Source of the DNA: [Mycobacterium] nativiensis
GTDB taxonomy: Bacteria > Actinomycetota > Actinomycetes > Mycobacteriales > Mycobacteriaceae
DNA: 64,000 nucleotides
Assembly (NCBI RefSeq): GCF_020172685.1
Contig: NZ_CP083986.1
Span: 3,034,294 to 3,098,293 of the forward strand
Direction: 5' to 3'
The notes under the pieces are model-generated. The model did no database searches. It had not been told where the DNA came from and saw nothing but the letters and a program-made list of their open reading frames with translations. Position 1 is the stretch's first letter. Each line of letters begins with the position of its first letter. The position numbers and the translations under genes were made by a program. Shown here one piece after another: positions 54,585 to 62,980 of this stretch.

Positions 54585-56659
54585 ACCGGTCGGGCGGCAA
54601 GGTGGCCATCCTCGGCGGTGGCATGGCCGGACTGAGCGCCGCGTGGCGGCTGAGCGAACCCGGTTGGCGCGACCGCTTCGAATCCATCACCGTCTATCAA
54701 CGCGGCTGGCGCCTCGGCGGCAAGGCCGCTTCCAGCCGCGGTCGCCACGGACGCATCGAGGAGCACGGCCTGCACATCTGGCTGGGCTCCTACCAGAACG
54801 CCTTCGCACTGCTTCGCCAGTGCTACAGCGAGCTCGACCGGGCCACCACCGATCCGGCAGCGCCGATCATCACCTGGGACCAGGCGCTGATTCCGGCGGA
54901 CGATGTGGGACTGGCAGACCGGCTCGGCAGCGACTGGTTGATCTGGCTGGGCAGCTTCACCCGGACCGACGGGTTGCCCGGCGATCCGGACGGCGCCGGC
55001 CTGGAGATGACGGTGGTGGAATTCACCGTGCGGGCACTGCGATTGGTGCGCGACTTCGCCGAATCCCTGCGCGGCACAGTTCATGCCGGAATCACGCTGT
55101 CCGTCCATTCGGACCCACCGCCGACCGAGCGATGGATCGTCACGGTCACCGACGCGGCGGTGGCCGCGTTGCTCGCGCTGGCGGATCCGCGGGCAGCCCG
55201 CGCCGGCCTGCCCGCAGTGATTGACGACGCCCTGCGAGCGGTGCGCGCCGCGCTGGACTACGAGCGACGGCCCGAGCACCGGCGGTCCTGGCTGCTGCTG
55301 TCACTGATGACCGCGGTGATCCGGGGAATTCTGGCCGACCACCTGGTCACCGATCCGCGCGGTATGCGGGCGATCAACGACGAAGACTTCAACGAATGGA
55401 TTCTGCGCCACGGAGCGCACCCCGATGTCACCGAATTCGCACTGGTGCGTGGCATGTACGACCTGGTCTTCGGGTACCGCGACGGCGACCCCGACCAGCC
55501 GGCGTTCGCCGCCGGACTGGCGGTGTTCCTCACCGGTCAGGTGCTGTTCGGCTACCAGGGGGCGATCTTCTGGAAGATGACCGCCGGGATGGGCGACGTG
55601 GTGATCGCCCCGCTGTACCAGGTGCTGCGACGGCGCGGTGTCACGTTCGAGTTCTTCCACCGCCTCGACTCCCTGCACTTGGACACCGAGCGATTGGCGA
55701 TCGACACGATCACCCTGGGCCGGCAAGTGCGTCTCGCCGACGGCCTCACCGGCTATGAGCCGTTGACCACGGCGCGCGGACTGCCGGTGTTCCCCAGCAC
55801 GCCGCTGACGGCCCAACTCGCCGCACCCGATCAGATTCCGCGCGGCGGCTGGCATGCCCTGGAAACGCATTGGTCAGACCACGCCGACGCCGAATCCCGG
55901 GTGCTGCGCCGAGGTGTCGACTTCGACCACGTCGTCGTGGCCGTCTCCCTGGGCATGTTGCCGGTGGTGGCCGCCGAGCTGATCGAAGACCGGCCGGAGT
56001 GGCGGCGGATGACCACGGAGGTGCGCACCGTCGCCACTGCGGCCTTCCAGATCTGGTTGCGTCCCGACGAACCGGCGCTGGGCTGGAACGATCCGGGCGT
56101 GACGCTCAGCGCGTACGTGCCCCCGTTCGAGACGTGGGCGTCCATGCCGCAGACACTGTGGGCCGAAGACTGGCCCGAGCAGGATCGCCCCGGCACGGTG
56201 GCCTACTTCTGCGGCACCCTGGACGCGCCCTGGCCCACCGACGAGGCCGGCCCGGGTTATCTGCGCCGACACCAGCTGCAGGTCCACCGGCAGATCACCG
56301 AACACCTCGATCATCACCTGCACCGGTTCTTTCCCGGCTCGGCCGGTGAACGCGGCTTCGACTGGCAGCTGATCAGCGGGGCGGACGGCGAAAACAGTTG
56401 CACCGCACTTGATACCCAGCACATCAGCGTCAACGTCGATCCCTCGGACCGGTACGTGCAGTCCATTCCCGGCTCCGACCGCTACCGGTTGCGCGCCGAC
56501 GAGAGCGGCTACGACAACCTGGTTCTGGCGGGCGACTGGACCGATTCGGGTATGAATGCCGGGTGCATCGAGGCGGCCGTCATGTCCGGCCTACAGGCCG
56601 CGAACGCCGTGGCCGGCCGGCACCGGTACCACCGTCTTCGCGGACTGTACCTGCCGTGA
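54581..56659 (+). CDS. FAD-dependent oxidoreductase, phytoene/carotenoid-desaturase-like
   Basis: 692 residues, long for the family (about 500 is typical). GTG 54581 overlaps the cyclase stop (GTGA). The N-terminal dinucleotide motif is V-A-I-L-G-G-G-M-A-G-L-S-A-A-W, followed by R-L-G-G-K-A-A-S-S-R and E-E-H-G-L-H-I-W-L-G-S-Y, the CrtI/PDS/hydroxysqualene-desaturase type. The C-terminal FAD motif is N-L-V-L-A-G-D-W-T-D-S-G-M-N-A-G-C-I-E-A-A. A middle insertion of ~170 residues includes a helical region (R-A-A-L-D-Y-E-R-R-P). Likely oxidises or desaturates an isoprenoid or lipid made with the prenyl synthase at 47571; the substrate is unknown. Confidence 0.85.
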   Translation: MNRSGGKVAILGGGMAGLSAAWRLSEPGWRDRFESITVYQRGWRLGGKAASSRGRHGRIEEHGLHIWLGSYQNAFALLRQCYSELDRATTDPAAPIITWDQALIPADDVGLADRLGSDWLIWLGSFTRTDGLPGDPDGAGLEMTVVEFTVRALRLVRDFAESLRGTVHAGITLSVHSDPPPTERWIVTVTDAAVAALLALADPRAARAGLPAVIDDALRAVRAALDYERRPEHRRSWLLLSLMTAVIRGILADHLVTDPRGMRAINDEDFNEWILRHGAHPDVTEFALVRGMYDLVFGYRDGDPDQPAFAAGLAVFLTGQVLFGYQGAIFWKMTAGMGDVVIAPLYQVLRRRGVTFEFFHRLDSLHLDTERLAIDTITLGRQVRLADGLTGYEPLTTARGLPVFPSTPLTAQLAAPDQIPRGGWHALETHWSDHADAESRVLRRGVDFDHVVVAVSLGMLPVVAAELIEDRPEWRRMTTEVRTVATAAFQIWLRPDEPALGWNDPGVTLSAYVPPFETWASMPQTLWAEDWPEQDRPGTVAYFCGTLDAPWPTDEAGPGYLRRHQLQVHRQITEHLDHHLHRFFPGSAGERGFDWQLISGADGENSCTALDTQHISVNVDPSDRYVQSIPGSDRYRLRADESGYDNLVLAGDWTDSGMNAGCIEAAVMSGLQAANAVAGRHRYHRLRGLYLP

Positions 56660-56662
56660 GCC

Positions 56663-57358
56663 TCAACTGTTGGGCACCTTCGCGGCGATCTGCCCGGCGA
56701 TGACGACGGCGGTGTCCTTCGGGTCCGCACTGCAGGTGTTGACGTCGACGACGACATTGTTTACCGCGGCCAGGGCCCGCCCGCACGCCCAGGTGACGTC
56801 GTTGCCGGCATTGTCCTGTGTCGCAACGGTGCTCAGCATGCCGTCGGCGTTGACGATCGGCCCGGCGGTCCAGGTGGTCCCGCTCTGGATGTGGGCGTAT
56901 TCGTGGCAGGCCGGCCACTGCCGCGCGGACGCGGCGAAGAACTCGGCGGCCCGCTTGGCCGAGGGAAACGCGATCACGACCTGGTCGACGTAGTGCTCGA
57001 AGTCGTCGCCCTCGCTGAGCGCCTGCTCGCGCACCCCGGTGTACCCGGTGTCGGCGTACACCTGCTCCTGCCCCGCTCCGTCGACGGCCAGGCATTCGCG
57101 TGGCTCCATGGTGGCGCTGTCGTCCGCCAGTGCGGTGTGCGTTCGGGTGACGGCCATGTCGGTCGCCGCCATGATCGGGTTGATCTGCTCAGCGGTGAGC
57201 AACAGCGCGCGCAGGCCGTCCTCGGCGACGAGTGCGACCGCGCGAGTCGTTGTCGTCGGTGTGGTGGCGGCCGGTATCAGAACACCCCCCGGACGGCCAC
57301 ACCCGGCGACCAGCGCGCAGCCCACAACAGCCAAACCCAACGACACCCAACCCCGCAC
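56663..57358 (-). CDS. PknH-like extracellular sensor-domain lipoprotein
   Basis: About 231 residues with a lipobox L-V-A-G-C after a hydrophobic signal, so a lipid-anchored cell-envelope protein. The mature part matches the PknH C-terminal sensor domain family found in mycobacterial lipoproteins: M-E-P-R-E-C-L-A, Y-V-D-Q-V-V-I-A-F-P-S, W-P-A-C-H and W-A-C-G-R-A-L-A with conserved cysteines for disulfides. The start is uncertain: GTG 57358 gives a normal signal peptide, while TTG 57403 would add 15 residues. Convergent with the FAD oxidoreductase (three bases apart) and upstream of the truncated monooxygenase. Ligand unknown. Confidence 0.82.
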   Translation of the reverse strand: MRGWVSLGLAVVGCALVAGCGRPGGVLIPAATTPTTTTRAVALVAEDGLRALLLTAEQINPIMAATDMAVTRTHTALADDSATMEPRECLAVDGAGQEQVYADTGYTGVREQALSEGDDFEHYVDQVVIAFPSAKRAAEFFAASARQWPACHEYAHIQSGTTWTAGPIVNADGMLSTVATQDNAGNDVTWACGRALAAVNNVVVDVNTCSADPKDTAVVIAGQIAAKVPNS

Positions 57359-57514
57359 CCGACCACACCCCGTATTGCCCCGACCCAGGGATCCGCGCGC
57401 CAATAGTCAACGTCACCGATCAGAGAAGAACCGTCGATAACTTTACCGAAAGTCGCGCCGGTCAAACCTGGCCACATTTGCCCCGTGCCCGCATTGCCGG
57501 ATACGCGCGTAGTG

Positions 57515-57540
57515 TTAGTAACTAACATATTAGTGACTAA
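57515..57540. promoter_or_regulatory. Double TTAGTNACTAA operator upstream of the monooxygenase remnant and TetR gene
   Basis: TTAGTAACTAA (57515-57525) and TTAGTGACTAA (57530-57540) are two near-perfect 11-base palindromes 15 bases apart. They end 14 bases before the ATG at 57555. The pattern is typical of operators bound by TetR-family proteins with two dimers, so the TetR gene at 57749 probably represses its own operon here. Confidence 0.8.
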
Positions 57541-57554
57541 CGCGGAGGGGTCCG

Positions 57555-57752
57555 ATGGGCGCCAAAGTTGTAGTGATTGGAGCCGGGCCGACGGGATTGG
57601 CCCTGACCTGCGGCTCGCAGGCGGCCGGGGTACCGGTCCGGCTGATCGATGCCGCGACCGGGCCTGCCACCACGTCCCGGGCGCTGGCATTGCAGCCGCG
57701 CGGGGTCGAGATGGCCCGTGAGCAGTCCTGGCTCGACGGAGCGCTGCGATGA
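57555..57752 (+). pseudogene. Truncated FAD-binding monooxygenase (N-terminal remnant)
   Basis: 65 codons. The start is intact: GGAGGGG, four bases, ATG. Residues 1-50 match aromatic-ring FAD monooxygenases: V-V-V-I-G-A-G-P-T-G-L-A-L (dinucleotide motif), then L-I-D-A-A-T-G-P and S-R-A-L-A-L-Q-P-R-G-V-E. After about residue 53 the family pattern is lost, and the frame ends at the TetR start (ATGA overlap). The full enzyme is about 500 residues, so most is deleted. It probably survives as a leader that couples translation to the TetR gene, or as plain decay. Confidence 0.8.
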
Positions 57753-58321
57753 CCGACTGGCGGGCGCAGAAGAAGGCCGCCACCCGCCGCTCCATTCAGG
57801 AGCACGCGCTGCGCCTGTTCCAGAGACAGGGCTACGAGGCGACCACGGTCGAGCAGATCGCCGCCGCGGCCGGGGTGTCGCATATGACGTTCTTCCGGTA
57901 TTTCCCGCGCAAGGAGGCGGTGGTCGAGGACGGCGACTACGACCCGCTGCTGGAGCAGCTGCTGGCCGGCCGCCCCGCCGACGAGGCACCGCTTACCGCG
58001 CTGCACGGCGCGGTGCGCGCCGTCTGCGAAGCGATCGTGGCCGACGAACACGACGCCCTGCTGGCGCGGGTGCGGCTGACCATGAACACCCCGGTACTGC
58101 GCTCGCGGCTGTGGATCGCCGCGGAGTCCACCCAGGAGCTGTTCGCCTGCGGTCTGGCACGCCGCGCCGGTCTCGCCGAGCCCGACCTGGCCTGCCGGGT
58201 GCGGGCCGGTGCGGCGCTGGCCGCCAACGGTGCGGCGCTGCAACGCTGGGCGAACACCGCCGGCGCCGACTTGATCGCGTTGATCGATGACGCGTTCGCG
58301 GCGTTGGGCGTGGCCGTTTAG
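57749..58321 (+). CDS. TetR/AcrR-family regulator
   Basis: 190 residues. Helix-turn-helix at about residues 10-55 (R-L-F-Q-R-Q-G-Y-E-A-T-T-V-E-Q-I-A-A-A-A-G-V with M-T-F-F-R-Y-F-P-R-K-E). The C-terminal domain is the mixed-helix MftR-like/TetR_C type. ATG 57749 overlaps the stop of the truncated monooxygenase. It is likely autoregulated through the double operator at 57515-57540, with an aromatic or lipid ligand as in other TetR-monooxygenase pairs. Its 3' end overlaps the convergent winged-helix gene by four bases. Confidence 0.9.
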   Translation: MTDWRAQKKAATRRSIQEHALRLFQRQGYEATTVEQIAAAAGVSHMTFFRYFPRKEAVVEDGDYDPLLEQLLAGRPADEAPLTALHGAVRAVCEAIVADEHDALLARVRLTMNTPVLRSRLWIAAESTQELFACGLARRAGLAEPDLACRVRAGAALAANGAALQRWANTAGADLIALIDDAFAALGVAV

Positions 58322-59541
58322 GCCGTAACCGAACGGCGCAGCTCCCCGATCAGGTCCCCGCGCCTCCCCAGGCTCACGCCGCCCAGTCCCAGCCAGGACG
58401 CCATCGTCTCCAGCTCGCCGGCCAGCGCCGCGGCCACCCGGACCCGGTCCCGGCCCTGCTCGGCGAACGCCCCGACGACATGCAGCGCATCGCGCTGCCG
58501 GTCGGCCTTGAGGTCGACCCGCGCGACCAGCTCACCGTCCAGCAGGAACGGCCACACGTAGTAGCCGTATTGGCGCCGCGACTCTGGCGTGTAGATCTCG
58601 ATGCGGTAGTGGAAGTCGAACAACCGCTGCACCCGGGGCCGGAAAAAGATCAGCGGGTCGAACGGACAGAGCAACGCGGTACCGCGGCAGGTGCGTGGAA
58701 TCGACTGCCCGACAGGCAGATACGCCGGGGCACCCCAGTCGGCCACCCGAACCGACTCCAGCTCGCCGGCGGCCACCAGCGCCGCGATCGCCGGTTTGGC
58801 CTGGCCGGCCGACAGCCGGAAATAGTCGCGCAGGTCGGCCTCGGTGGCCACCCCCAGTGCGCCGGCCGCCCGCAGCACCAGTTCGCGGACAGCTTCGTCG
58901 TCGTCGACCTCGCGGGCCAGCACCTGCGCCGGGAGCACGTTTTCCACCAGGTCGTAGTGGCGGGCGAATCCGACCCGGGTGGCGGTGGTCAGTACCCCGG
59001 CGGCGAACAGCGCCTCGGCGACCCATTTGGTGTCGCTGCGATTCCACCAGGTTCCCTTGCCGCGCGTGGGCTTGGCGGCCAGATGGTCCTCGATCCGCCC
59101 GGCCGTGCTGGGACCCAACTCGCTGATCGCGGCGACGATTCCGTCGGCCAGCGCAGGGTTGGGTTGTACGTTGCCCCACCGGCCGTGGGTGTATTGCCGC
59201 ATTCGCCAGCGCATCAGCGGCCAGTCATCGACGGCCATCAGCGCCGCTTCGTGCGCCCAGTACTCGACCAGCAGCCGGGGTGATCGCGCGCTGTGGCTCC
59301 ACGCGGCACGGTCCAGCACGGTGCGGTCATAGCGGCCCAGCCTGCTGAACACCGGAGCATAGTGGGCGCGCACCGCCACCGACACCGAGTCCATCTGCAG
59401 GACCTGGATGCGGGACACCAACCTTTTCAGGTGCGACCGTCCTACCGGCCCCTGCGGCTTCTCCTGGTTGAATCCCTGTGCGGCGACCGCGATCCGGCGC
59501 GCCTGCAAAGCCGTCAGCCCGGCGCGCGACGCAGCCCTCAC
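58318..59541 (-). CDS. YcaQ-like winged-helix protein (HTH_42, crosslink-repair glycosylase family)
   Basis: 407 residues starting [14 protein letters not shown]. Family marks: [42 protein letters not shown] and the catalytic-region [12 protein letters not shown]. coli YcaQ is a DNA glycosylase that unhooks interstrand crosslinks; streptomycete AlkX/AlkZ relatives resist alkylating antibiotics. Whether this member is active is inferred from overall similarity. GTG 59541 overlaps the dfrA stop (GTGA), so it ends the thyA-dfrA operon. It lies convergent with TetR. Confidence 0.85.
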   Translation of the reverse strand: MRAASRAGLTALQARRIAVAAQGFNQEKPQGPVGRSHLKRLVSRIQVLQMDSVSVAVRAHYAPVFSRLGRYDRTVLDRAAWSHSARSPRLLVEYWAHEAALMAVDDWPLMRWRMRQYTHGRWGNVQPNPALADGIVAAISELGPSTAGRIEDHLAAKPTRGKGTWWNRSDTKWVAEALFAAGVLTTATRVGFARHYDLVENVLPAQVLAREVDDDEAVRELVLRAAGALGVATEADLRDYFRLSAGQAKPAIAALVAAGELESVRVADWGAPAYLPVGQSIPRTCRGTALLCPFDPLIFFRPRVQRLFDFHYRIEIYTPESRRQYGYYVWPFLLDGELVARVDLKADRQRDALHVVGAFAEQGRDRVRVAAALAGELETMASWLGLGGVSLGRRGDLIGELRRSVTA

Positions 59542-60020
59542 CGACGGTAACTGCAGAACCGGTAGCGCAGGCCCGCTGCGCTGGTGAGCCACTCGCCTTT
59601 CACCACCGACCAGCTGTCGTCGACGGTCGGGGCCAGCGCATCGGAATCCTGGAGTGACAGGTCGATGTCGATCTCGGTGACTTCGCAGCGGTCGGCGTTC
59701 GGCAGCGCCAGCGCGTAGATCTGCGCGCCGCCGATCACCCAGGTCTCGGCATCGGTCAAGGCGGCATCCAGGGTCGAGACCACCTCGGCGCCGCCGGCGC
59801 GGTAGTCCAGCCGGCGGGTCACCACCACGTTGGTCCGCCCGGGCAGCGGCCGCACGCTGGCCGGCAGTGATTCCCAGGTCAGCCGACCCATCACCACCCG
59901 GTGCCCCAGGGTGAGTTCCTTGAACCGCGCCTGGTCTTCGGGCAGCCGCCACGGGATGCCGCCGTCGCGCCCGATCACCCCGGACATCGACTGAGCCCAG
60001 ATCAGACCGAGTGAGCTCAT
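59538..60020 (-). CDS. dfrA: Dihydrofolate reductase DfrA
   Basis: 160 residues. Reduces dihydrofolate, regenerating the cofactor used by ThyA, and is the trimethoprim-type drug target. Marks: [33 protein letters not shown] and [12 protein letters not shown] 60020 overlaps the thyA stop (ATGA), so it is cotranslated with thyA. Similar in length to M. tuberculosis DfrA. Confidence 0.97.
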   Translation of the reverse strand: MSSLGLIWAQSMSGVIGRDGGIPWRLPEDQARFKELTLGHRVVMGRLTWESLPASVRPLPGRTNVVVTRRLDYRAGGAEVVSTLDAALTDAETWVIGGAQIYALALPNADRCEVTEIDIDLSLQDSDALAPTVDDSWSVVKGEWLTSAAGLRYRFCSYRR

Positions 60021-60817
60021 ACCGCCACGGGCGCCTTGATCGCGGGGTGCGGTTCGTAACCGCGGATCTCGATATCGTCGAAGGTGTAGTCGAAGATCGA
60101 ATCACGGTGCGCCAGAACCAGTTGCGGGTAGGCGCGGGGTTCACGGGACAGCTGTTCGCGGACCTGCTCGACGTGGTTGTCGTAGATGTGGCAGTCTCCG
60201 CCGGTCCAGACGAACTCGCCGACCTCCAGCCCGGCCTGCTCAGCCATCATGTGAGTGAGCAGCGCATAGCTGGCGATGTTGAACGGCACGCCGAGGAACA
60301 GGTCGGCGCTGCGCTGATAGAGCTGGCAGGACAGCCGCCCGTCGGCGACGTAGAACTGGAACAGTGCGTGACACGGTGCCAGCGCCATCTTGTCCAGTTC
60401 GCCGACGTTCCAGGCCGAGACGATGATGCGGCGCGAATCCGGATCGGTGCGCAGCAGTTCCACCGCACCCGCGATCTGGTCGATGTGCTCACCGGACGGG
60501 GTCGGCCAGGACCGCCACTGCACCCCGTAGACCGGTCCCAGATCACCTGTCTCGGACGCCCATTCGTCCCAGATGGTGACGCCGTGCTCATTGAGCCAGT
60601 CGATGTTGGAGTCGCCGCGCAGAAACCACAGCAGTTCATAGACCACCGACTTGAGGTGCACCCTCTTGGTGGTGATCAGCGGGAAACCGGCGGAGAGGTC
60701 GTAGCGCAGCTGGTGGCCGAACAGGCTGCGGGTACCGGTACCGGTCCGGTCGGCCTTGGGCGTGCCGCGCTCAAGCACCAGCCGGAGCAGATCCTCATAG
60801 GGTGTAGATATCGGCAC
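60017..60817 (-). CDS. thyA: Thymidylate synthase ThyA
   Basis: 266 residues. Makes dTMP from dUMP with methylenetetrahydrofolate, producing dihydrofolate. The catalytic cysteine is in [19 protein letters not shown] and [15 protein letters not shown] bind dUMP and phosphate. GTG 60817. Followed directly by dfrA. The alternative synthase thyX is 13 kb away in the same window. Confidence 0.97.
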   Translation of the reverse strand: MPISTPYEDLLRLVLERGTPKADRTGTGTRSLFGHQLRYDLSAGFPLITTKRVHLKSVVYELLWFLRGDSNIDWLNEHGVTIWDEWASETGDLGPVYGVQWRSWPTPSGEHIDQIAGAVELLRTDPDSRRIIVSAWNVGELDKMALAPCHALFQFYVADGRLSCQLYQRSADLFLGVPFNIASYALLTHMMAEQAGLEVGEFVWTGGDCHIYDNHVEQVREQLSREPRAYPQLVLAHRDSIFDYTFDDIEIRGYEPHPAIKAPVAV

Positions 60818-60840
60818 GTCGATAGCTTAGAACGGAAGCC

Positions 60841-61581
60841 ATGGCCAACGTCACCGACACGATCACCACACCCGACGGCAGTTGCTCCGTCGCCCTGTTC
60901 ACCCCGGACGGACCGGGCCCCTGGCCCGGCGTCGTGATGTATGTCGATGCCGGCGGGGTACGCGAGACCTTCGACGCCATGGCCGCTGAGCTGGCCGGCT
61001 TCGGATATGCCGTGCTGCTGCCGGACGTGTACTACCGGCACCCGGGCTGGGCGCCGTTCGACATGGCGACGGTGTTCGGTGACGCCACGGAACGCGCTCG
61101 GCTGTTCTCGATGATCGGCCAGGTCACCCAGGACCGGATGGTCACCGACGCCGGGGCGTTCTTCGACTACCTGGCCGGCCGGCCGGAGGTACGTGGGGAC
61201 CGGTTCGGGGTGTGCGGCTACTGCATGGGCGGGCGGACCTCGGTGGTGGTGGCCGGGCGCGTCCCGGACCGGGTTGCCGCGGCGGCGTCATTCCACGGCG
61301 GCGGGCTGGTCACCGACACCGCGGACAGTCCGCACCTGCTGGCCGAGAAGATGCGAGCCACGGTCTATGTGGCCGGGGCCAAGAACGACAGCTCGTTCAC
61401 CAAGGCCCACGCCGCGACCCTGGATGAGGCGCTGACCGCCGCGGGCGTGCCGCACACCGTCGAGTTCTATCCCGCCGAACACGGCTTCGCCGTCCCCGAC
61501 AACGCGCCCTACGACGCCGACGCCGCGGCCCGGCACTGGAGCGCGTTGCGGGAGGTGTTCGGGGCCGCGCTGGCGGGCTGA
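60841..61581 (+). CDS. Dienelactone hydrolase-family protein (Rv2765-like)
   Basis: 246 residues, alpha/beta hydrolase of the carboxymethylenebutenolidase type. The nucleophile is Cys in V-C-G-Y-C-M-G-G, the acid is an Asp near G-A-K-N-D, and the His is in E-H-G-F. The family cleaves dienelactones in aromatic breakdown; many actinobacterial members act on other esters. ATG 60841 has GGAAG upstream. Divergent from thyA by 23 bases, as in M. tuberculosis. Confidence 0.9.
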   Translation: MANVTDTITTPDGSCSVALFTPDGPGPWPGVVMYVDAGGVRETFDAMAAELAGFGYAVLLPDVYYRHPGWAPFDMATVFGDATERARLFSMIGQVTQDRMVTDAGAFFDYLAGRPEVRGDRFGVCGYCMGGRTSVVVAGRVPDRVAAAASFHGGGLVTDTADSPHLLAEKMRATVYVAGAKNDSSFTKAHAATLDEALTAAGVPHTVEFYPAEHGFAVPDNAPYDADAAARHWSALREVFGAALAG

Positions 61582-61595
61582 CCGGGCTCGCCCGA

Positions 61596-62972
61596 TCACC
61601 CAGGATGCAGGGCGTCACCGACGTGGTCGGCGATCGTGACGGTGTCGGTCGTGACGTCGTCCAGCGCGGTGTCTCGGGTTTCGCGCATCACCAACACCGC
61701 GACGAACGACACGGCTGCCGCAGTCGACAGGTAGACACCCACCCAGCCCACGCCGTGGCTGGTGGCGAGCCAGGTGGCGATGAACGGCGCCACCGCGGCA
61801 CCCAGAATGCTTGCCGCGTTGTACGCGATCCCCGATCCGGTGTAACGAACGTTGGTCGGGAAGAGTTCGGGCAGAACCGCGCTCATCGGCCCGAACGCCA
61901 AGCCCATCAACGTCATCCCGATGATGAGGAAGACCAGCACCGCGCCCATCGACGTGTCGGCATTCAGGAAGAGGCCGAATGTGGTTCCGTACACCATGAT
62001 TCCGGCGGTGAACACCAACAGCGCCGGACGCCGGCCGAATCGGTCGGACAGCATCGCCGCCACCGGCAACATGGCGGCCAAAAACAGCACCCCCACCAGC
62101 TGCAACCGTAAGAAGTCCAGGTAGCTGTACCCCAGCCCGGTGCCGTGCGGCGGGCGCGCGGCAGTGCCGTAACTCAAGGTCCACGTGTTGACGGTGTAGA
62201 AGAGCGTGTACGTCGCGACCATCACGAAGGTGCCGATGACCAGCTGACGCCAGCTGCCGCGGAACACCTCGATCACAGGTGCGCTGACCCGCTGACCCGT
62301 ATCGATGGCACGGGCGAAGACGGGAGTCTCGGTGAGCCGCAGTCGGACATACAGTCCGACAGCCACCATCACGATGCTCAGCAGGAACGGAAGCCGCCAG
62401 CCCCAGACCAGAAAGTCGTCGCCGAGCCAACCCACCAGGACCACGAATGTCGCGTTGGCGAGCAGGAAACCCAGCGGCGCACCCAGTTGCGGCCACATCC
62501 CGGCGAATGCCCGCTTGCCCGGCTTGGCGGTCTCGGTGGCCAGCAACGCCGCGCCGCTCCACTCCCCGCCCAGAGCCAGCCCCTGGCTGAACCGCAGCAC
62601 GGCCAGCAACGCCGGGGCGATCAGGCCGGCCTGCTGGTAGGTGGGCAGCACACCGATCAGAAACGTCGCGATGCCCATGGTCAGCAGCGAGGCGATGAGG
62701 GTGGTTTTGCGGCCCAACCGGTCGCCGAAATGGCCGAACAGGATCGACCCCAACGGCCGCGCGACGAACGCCAGGCCGAAGGTGGCCAACGACGCCAACA
62801 ACGCGGTGGTGGGGTCTGACTTGGGGAAGAACAGCTGCGGGAACACCACGACCGCCGCAGTCGCATAGACGTAGAAGTCGTAGAACTCAATGGTGGTTCC
62901 GATCATCGACGCCGCAGCTATTCGACTGCGTGGAACTCCGTCGACGAGATCAGGGTTTGCGGTGACGGTCAT
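61596..62972 (-). CDS. MFS metabolite:H+ symporter-type transporter
   Basis: 458 residues, 12 membrane helices, metabolite:H+ symporter (shikimate/proline/alpha-ketoglutarate type) family. The F-G-D-R-L-G-R-K-T-T loop between helices 2 and 3, R-F-S-Q-G-L-A-L-G-G-E-W-S-G-A, and the repeat loop S-D-R-F-G-R-R-P-A-L are characteristic. ATG 62972; upstream in-frame codons to 63128 show no conserved features. Substrate is not predictable. Lies downstream of the phosphotransferase gene (eight bases), so probably one operon. Confidence 0.88.
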   Translation of the reverse strand: MTVTANPDLVDGVPRSRIAAASMIGTTIEFYDFYVYATAAVVVFPQLFFPKSDPTTALLASLATFGLAFVARPLGSILFGHFGDRLGRKTTLIASLLTMGIATFLIGVLPTYQQAGLIAPALLAVLRFSQGLALGGEWSGAALLATETAKPGKRAFAGMWPQLGAPLGFLLANATFVVLVGWLGDDFLVWGWRLPFLLSIVMVAVGLYVRLRLTETPVFARAIDTGQRVSAPVIEVFRGSWRQLVIGTFVMVATYTLFYTVNTWTLSYGTAARPPHGTGLGYSYLDFLRLQLVGVLFLAAMLPVAAMLSDRFGRRPALLVFTAGIMVYGTTFGLFLNADTSMGAVLVFLIIGMTLMGLAFGPMSAVLPELFPTNVRYTGSGIAYNAASILGAAVAPFIATWLATSHGVGWVGVYLSTAAAVSFVAVLVMRETRDTALDDVTTDTVTIADHVGDALHPG

Positions 62973-62980
62973 CGGACCGT

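Noticed and set aside
48617..56659. Encapsulin-type nanocompartment
   Set aside because: Prenyl synthases can be encapsulin cargo, but no shell-protein (HK97-fold) gene is seen nearby.
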